Source: Acidobacteriaceae bacterium (GTDB lineage: Bacteria > Acidobacteriota > Terriglobia > Terriglobales > Acidobacteriaceae). From it: a stretch of DNA of 36,844 nt. Positions 35,414 through 36,844 of this stretch are shown here, piece after piece (position 1 is the stretch's first letter; every line of letters starts with the position of its first letter). The position numbers were made by a program, and so were the translations under genes. Location of the stretch: positions 1 through 36,844 of the forward strand of contig DAIDGW010000233.1 of the NCBI GenBank assembly GCA_027452245.1, given 5' to 3'. Under the pieces are notes generated by a model, which did no database searches, had not been told where the DNA came from, and worked only from the letters and a program-made list of their open reading frames with translations.

Positions 35414-35502
35414 GCACAGGTGGGTGAGTGGTTAAAGCCGACAGACTGTAAATCTGTTCCTCCTAGCGAGGTACGGAGGTTCGAATCCTCCCCTGTGCAC
35501 CA
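35414..35502 (+). tRNA. tRNA-Tyr(GUA)
   Basis: 89 bases with encoded CCA. Acceptor GCACAGG/CCTGTGC, anticodon loop around CTGTAAA giving GUA, and the long variable arm (TCCTAGCGAGGTAC region) of a class II tRNA. T loop TTCGAAT. Confidence 0.95.
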
Positions 35503-35511
35503 GGACTAGTT

Positions 35512-35714
35512 GTGAAGCGTTTAGCAGCAGCCATGATCGCGTACGCCGTGTTAGCTATGCTGACGATGGCGACCATCAGTGATCACCGGGTTCGTGGGAT
35601 CACGCTGGCGATTCTGGCGATGTTTGCGGTGAAAAGCTGGGTGCGGCGGAAAGATGTGATGCATCCGGATGATGAACACGAAGCGGAGAAGTCGGTCGTT
35701 GAGCGGGTTTCCGA

Positions 35715-35724
<10 letters not shown>
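35512..35724 (+). CDS. Small two-helix membrane protein between tRNA genes
   Basis: 70 residues from GTG 35512. Residues 5-22 (AAAMIAYAVLAMLTMATI) and 29-45 (ITLAILAMFAVKSWV) are hydrophobic helices; the tail is charged (RRKDVMHPDDEHEAEKSVVE). Unknown function. It starts ten bases after tRNA-Tyr and its stop, TAG at 35722-35724, is bases 8-10 of tRNA-Thr(GGU), so the reading frame and the tRNA overlap by ten bases. The helix-loop-helix pattern with a positive RR end is coherent for a membrane protein, which supports coding, but the start has no clear ribosome site and translation from a processed tRNA precursor is unproven. Confidence 0.5.
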
Positions 35725-35790
<66 letters not shown>

Positions 35791-35813
35791 TAAGGTTGCG
35801 TGCGACGGCTCCA

Positions 35814-36161
35814 ATGGATGGTTCCTGGCACATCGTTAAGTTGGTTTTGGTGGCCATTTGTTTCGTCTGGATCGCCGTTCAGATACTGGCTATGCGGCGA
35901 CTGAAAGGCTATCGAAAAAGGCGAAGCATGCACGTCTTTTGGGTCGTGTTCATCCTGATGATGGTCTCTGATTGGATTCGGGATGTTTTCTTTTTCCAGA
36001 ATCCTGCGGCCGCAAGAATCGGGATGCTGGTTGTCGGGATTGCAGCGATAGTTGCGACTGCCTTGCTTTTGCGCATTTTGTGTAGTCCAGATGCACGTAA
36101 TAATGCGGATGGGCCTGATGTCGACATTGAAGGCCACATTCGGAGTTTGAAGTTGAACTGA
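35814..36161 (+). CDS. Small membrane protein between tRNA-Thr and tRNA-Gly
   Basis: 115 residues from ATG 35814; the longer frame from 35730 overlaps the tRNA and is not used. Three hydrophobic helices: about 8-25 (VKLVLVAICFVWIAVQIL), 42-55 (FWVVFILMMVSDWI) and 72-90 (IGMLVVGIAAIVATALLL). Arg/Lys-rich loop LKGYRKRRSM lies between the first two and a polar C-terminus follows. No family recognised and no good ribosome site. It fills the 408-base gap between tRNA-Thr(GGU) and tRNA-Gly(UCC). The hydrophobic pattern in this one frame and codon use argue for a real gene, with moderate certainty. Confidence 0.55.
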   Translation: MDGSWHIVKLVLVAICFVWIAVQILAMRRLKGYRKRRSMHVFWVVFILMMVSDWIRDVFFFQNPAAARIGMLVVGIAAIVATALLLRILCSPDARNNADGPDVDIEGHIRSLKLN

Positions 36162-36198
36162 GGGCTGACGGCTGATAGCTGACAGCTGGTGTTAAGGC

Positions 36199-36273
36199 GC
36201 GGGAGTAACTCAGTGGTAGAGTCACAGCCTTCCAAGCTGTTGGTCGCGGGTTCGATTCCCGTCTCCCGCTCCA
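36199..36273 (+). tRNA. tRNA-Gly(UCC)
   Basis: 75 bases with encoded CCA. Acceptor GCGGGAG/CTCCCGC, anticodon loop CTTCCAA giving UCC (reads GGA/GGG), T loop TTCGATT. Last tRNA before tuf. Confidence 0.95.
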
Positions 36274-36282
36274 TGATTGCAT

Positions 36283-36609
36283 ATGGCTTTTGAACAGGCG
36301 GCGATCAAGGTAGTGAAGGAGCAGGAATTCGCCACGTTGCAGGCGGCGCTGCAGGATGCGTTCTCGCCGGAAAACGTGGAGAAGTTCCTGAAGCAGCTGG
36401 ATCGCAAGGGAATCCGCATCCGGGACCTGGACGGCATCCTGCGCAAGAAGGTGCTGGAGGCCGTGGGCGTCAAGGTGAATGCGCAGCCGTTGTACGAAGC
36501 GCTGCCAGTCACGGACCAGGCGCAGATGCGCGAATTTTACCTGTCGAAGATCGAAGCGGTGGAGATTGGGCTGCGGCATAAGTACAAGACGATTTATCAG
36601 TACTACTAG
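36283..36609 (+). CDS. Conserved-looking protein of unknown function between tRNA-Gly and tuf
   Basis: 108 residues from ATG 36283, ten bases after the tRNA; a TTG two codons earlier is in frame. Soluble and mostly helical: FEQAAIKVVKEQEFATLQAA, SPENVEKFLKQLDRKGIRIR, DLDGILRKKVLEAVGVKVNA, then AQMREFYLSKIEAVEIGLR and an aromatic end YKTIYQYY. No domain recognised. Third-position GC and the Lys/Arg balance are those of the neighbouring genes. Its place in front of tuf suggests a link to translation, which is only an inference. Confidence 0.75.
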   Translation: MAFEQAAIKVVKEQEFATLQAALQDAFSPENVEKFLKQLDRKGIRIRDLDGILRKKVLEAVGVKVNAQPLYEALPVTDQAQMREFYLSKIEAVEIGLRHKYKTIYQYY

Positions 36610-36703
36610 GCGACATAGATCATTCGGGGCGAACATCGCGCCTGGGGATGACAAAAGAAATTTTGAACTGGAAGCAAAGAGTCAGGAGCTAAAGAGCTGA
36701 GTT

Positions 36704-36844
36704 ATGGCGAAAGAAAAATTTGATCGGACAAAGCCGCATTGCAACGTGGGGACGATTGGTCACATTGATCATGGCAAGACGACGTTGACGGCGGCGATCA
36801 CGAAGGTGTTGTCCAAGCACAATCCGAACATCAAGTTCCGGTCG
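36704..36844 (+). CDS. tuf: Elongation factor Tu (5' part; 3' end outside the window)
   Basis: 47 codons are visible: [20 protein letters not shown] then [16 protein letters not shown], the G1 P-loop GHIDHGKT of EF-Tu at residues 19-26. It brings aminoacyl-tRNA to the ribosome. ATG 36704 is preceded by AGGAGCT about 15 bases away and GAGCTGAG closer; neither is ideal. The gene ends the tRNA operon, as tufB does after its four tRNAs in E. coli. Leucine/isoleucine variants at I21 occur in several phyla. Confidence 0.95.
   Translation, partial: MAKEKFDRTKPHCNVGTIGHIDHGKTTLTAAITKVLSKHNPNIKFRS

Noticed and set aside
35909..36512. Minus-strand frames containing GDGNRTRDQQLGRL or ETGIEPATNSLEG
   Set aside because: Antisense translations of tRNA-Gly.

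Overview
This 36.8-kb window looks like chromosome of a Gram-negative, moderately GC-rich bacterium, most likely Acidobacteriota (class Terriglobia, Koribacter/Sulfotelmatobacter-like). That assignment is an inference. It rests on lpxC (LPS synthesis), paired signal-peptide amidohydrolases, a bactofilin, a PhoB-PhoR-PhoU set, several small unknown proteins of a kind common in that phylum, and degenerate intergenic elements built like GTCAT(C/T)C...GGATCTGC. No rRNA, prophage, insertion sequence, CRISPR array or defence island was seen.

Left part (1-8.4 kb): an edge-truncated membrane acyltransferase-like protein (DUF1624/HGSNAT type), a secreted phosphoesterase whose Shine-Dalgarno lies in a strong hairpin and which ends in a clear terminator, a glyoxalase-fold protein, the E1 subunit of 2-oxoglutarate dehydrogenase, then convergent bactofilin and DinB genes. 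Middle (8.4-15.2 kb): an orphan HyuA-type hydantoinase/oxoprolinase subunit, then PhoB-, PhoR- and PhoU-like genes in order. After them come a small unknown gene and a pseudo-receiver/PAS protein. From 15.3 to 19.1 kb a minus-strand cluster runs RidA, amidohydrolase, DoxX, amidohydrolase.

19.4-26.1 kb is a mosaic of short transcription units: unknown proteins, a receiver-PilZ c-di-GMP effector, folK, a cysteine-rich protein sharing a CTAG stop with folK, lpxC, a LolA-like exported protein and an SDR oxidoreductase. 26.3-29.7 kb is one very large 7TM-GAF-GAF-GAF-GGDEF-HD-GYP c-di-GMP enzyme. Divergent from it are gltX, an ABC-F (Uup-like) ATPase and a zinc alcohol dehydrogenase.

The right end (35.1-36.8 kb) is a translation operon: tRNA-Thr(UGU), tRNA-Tyr(GUA), tRNA-Thr(GGU), tRNA-Gly(UCC), tuf. 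It carries the same four isoacceptors as the thrU-tyrU-glyT-thrT-tufB operon of E. coli, but here small ORFs, two of them membrane-type, sit between the tRNAs, and one ORF takes its stop codon from the next tRNA. The points most worth a second look are this tRNA/ORF interleaving, the SD-sequestering hairpin, two TACAAT-N6-start arrangements suggesting leaderless mRNAs, the pseudo-receiver proteins, and the non-canonical residues in the large c-di-GMP enzyme.
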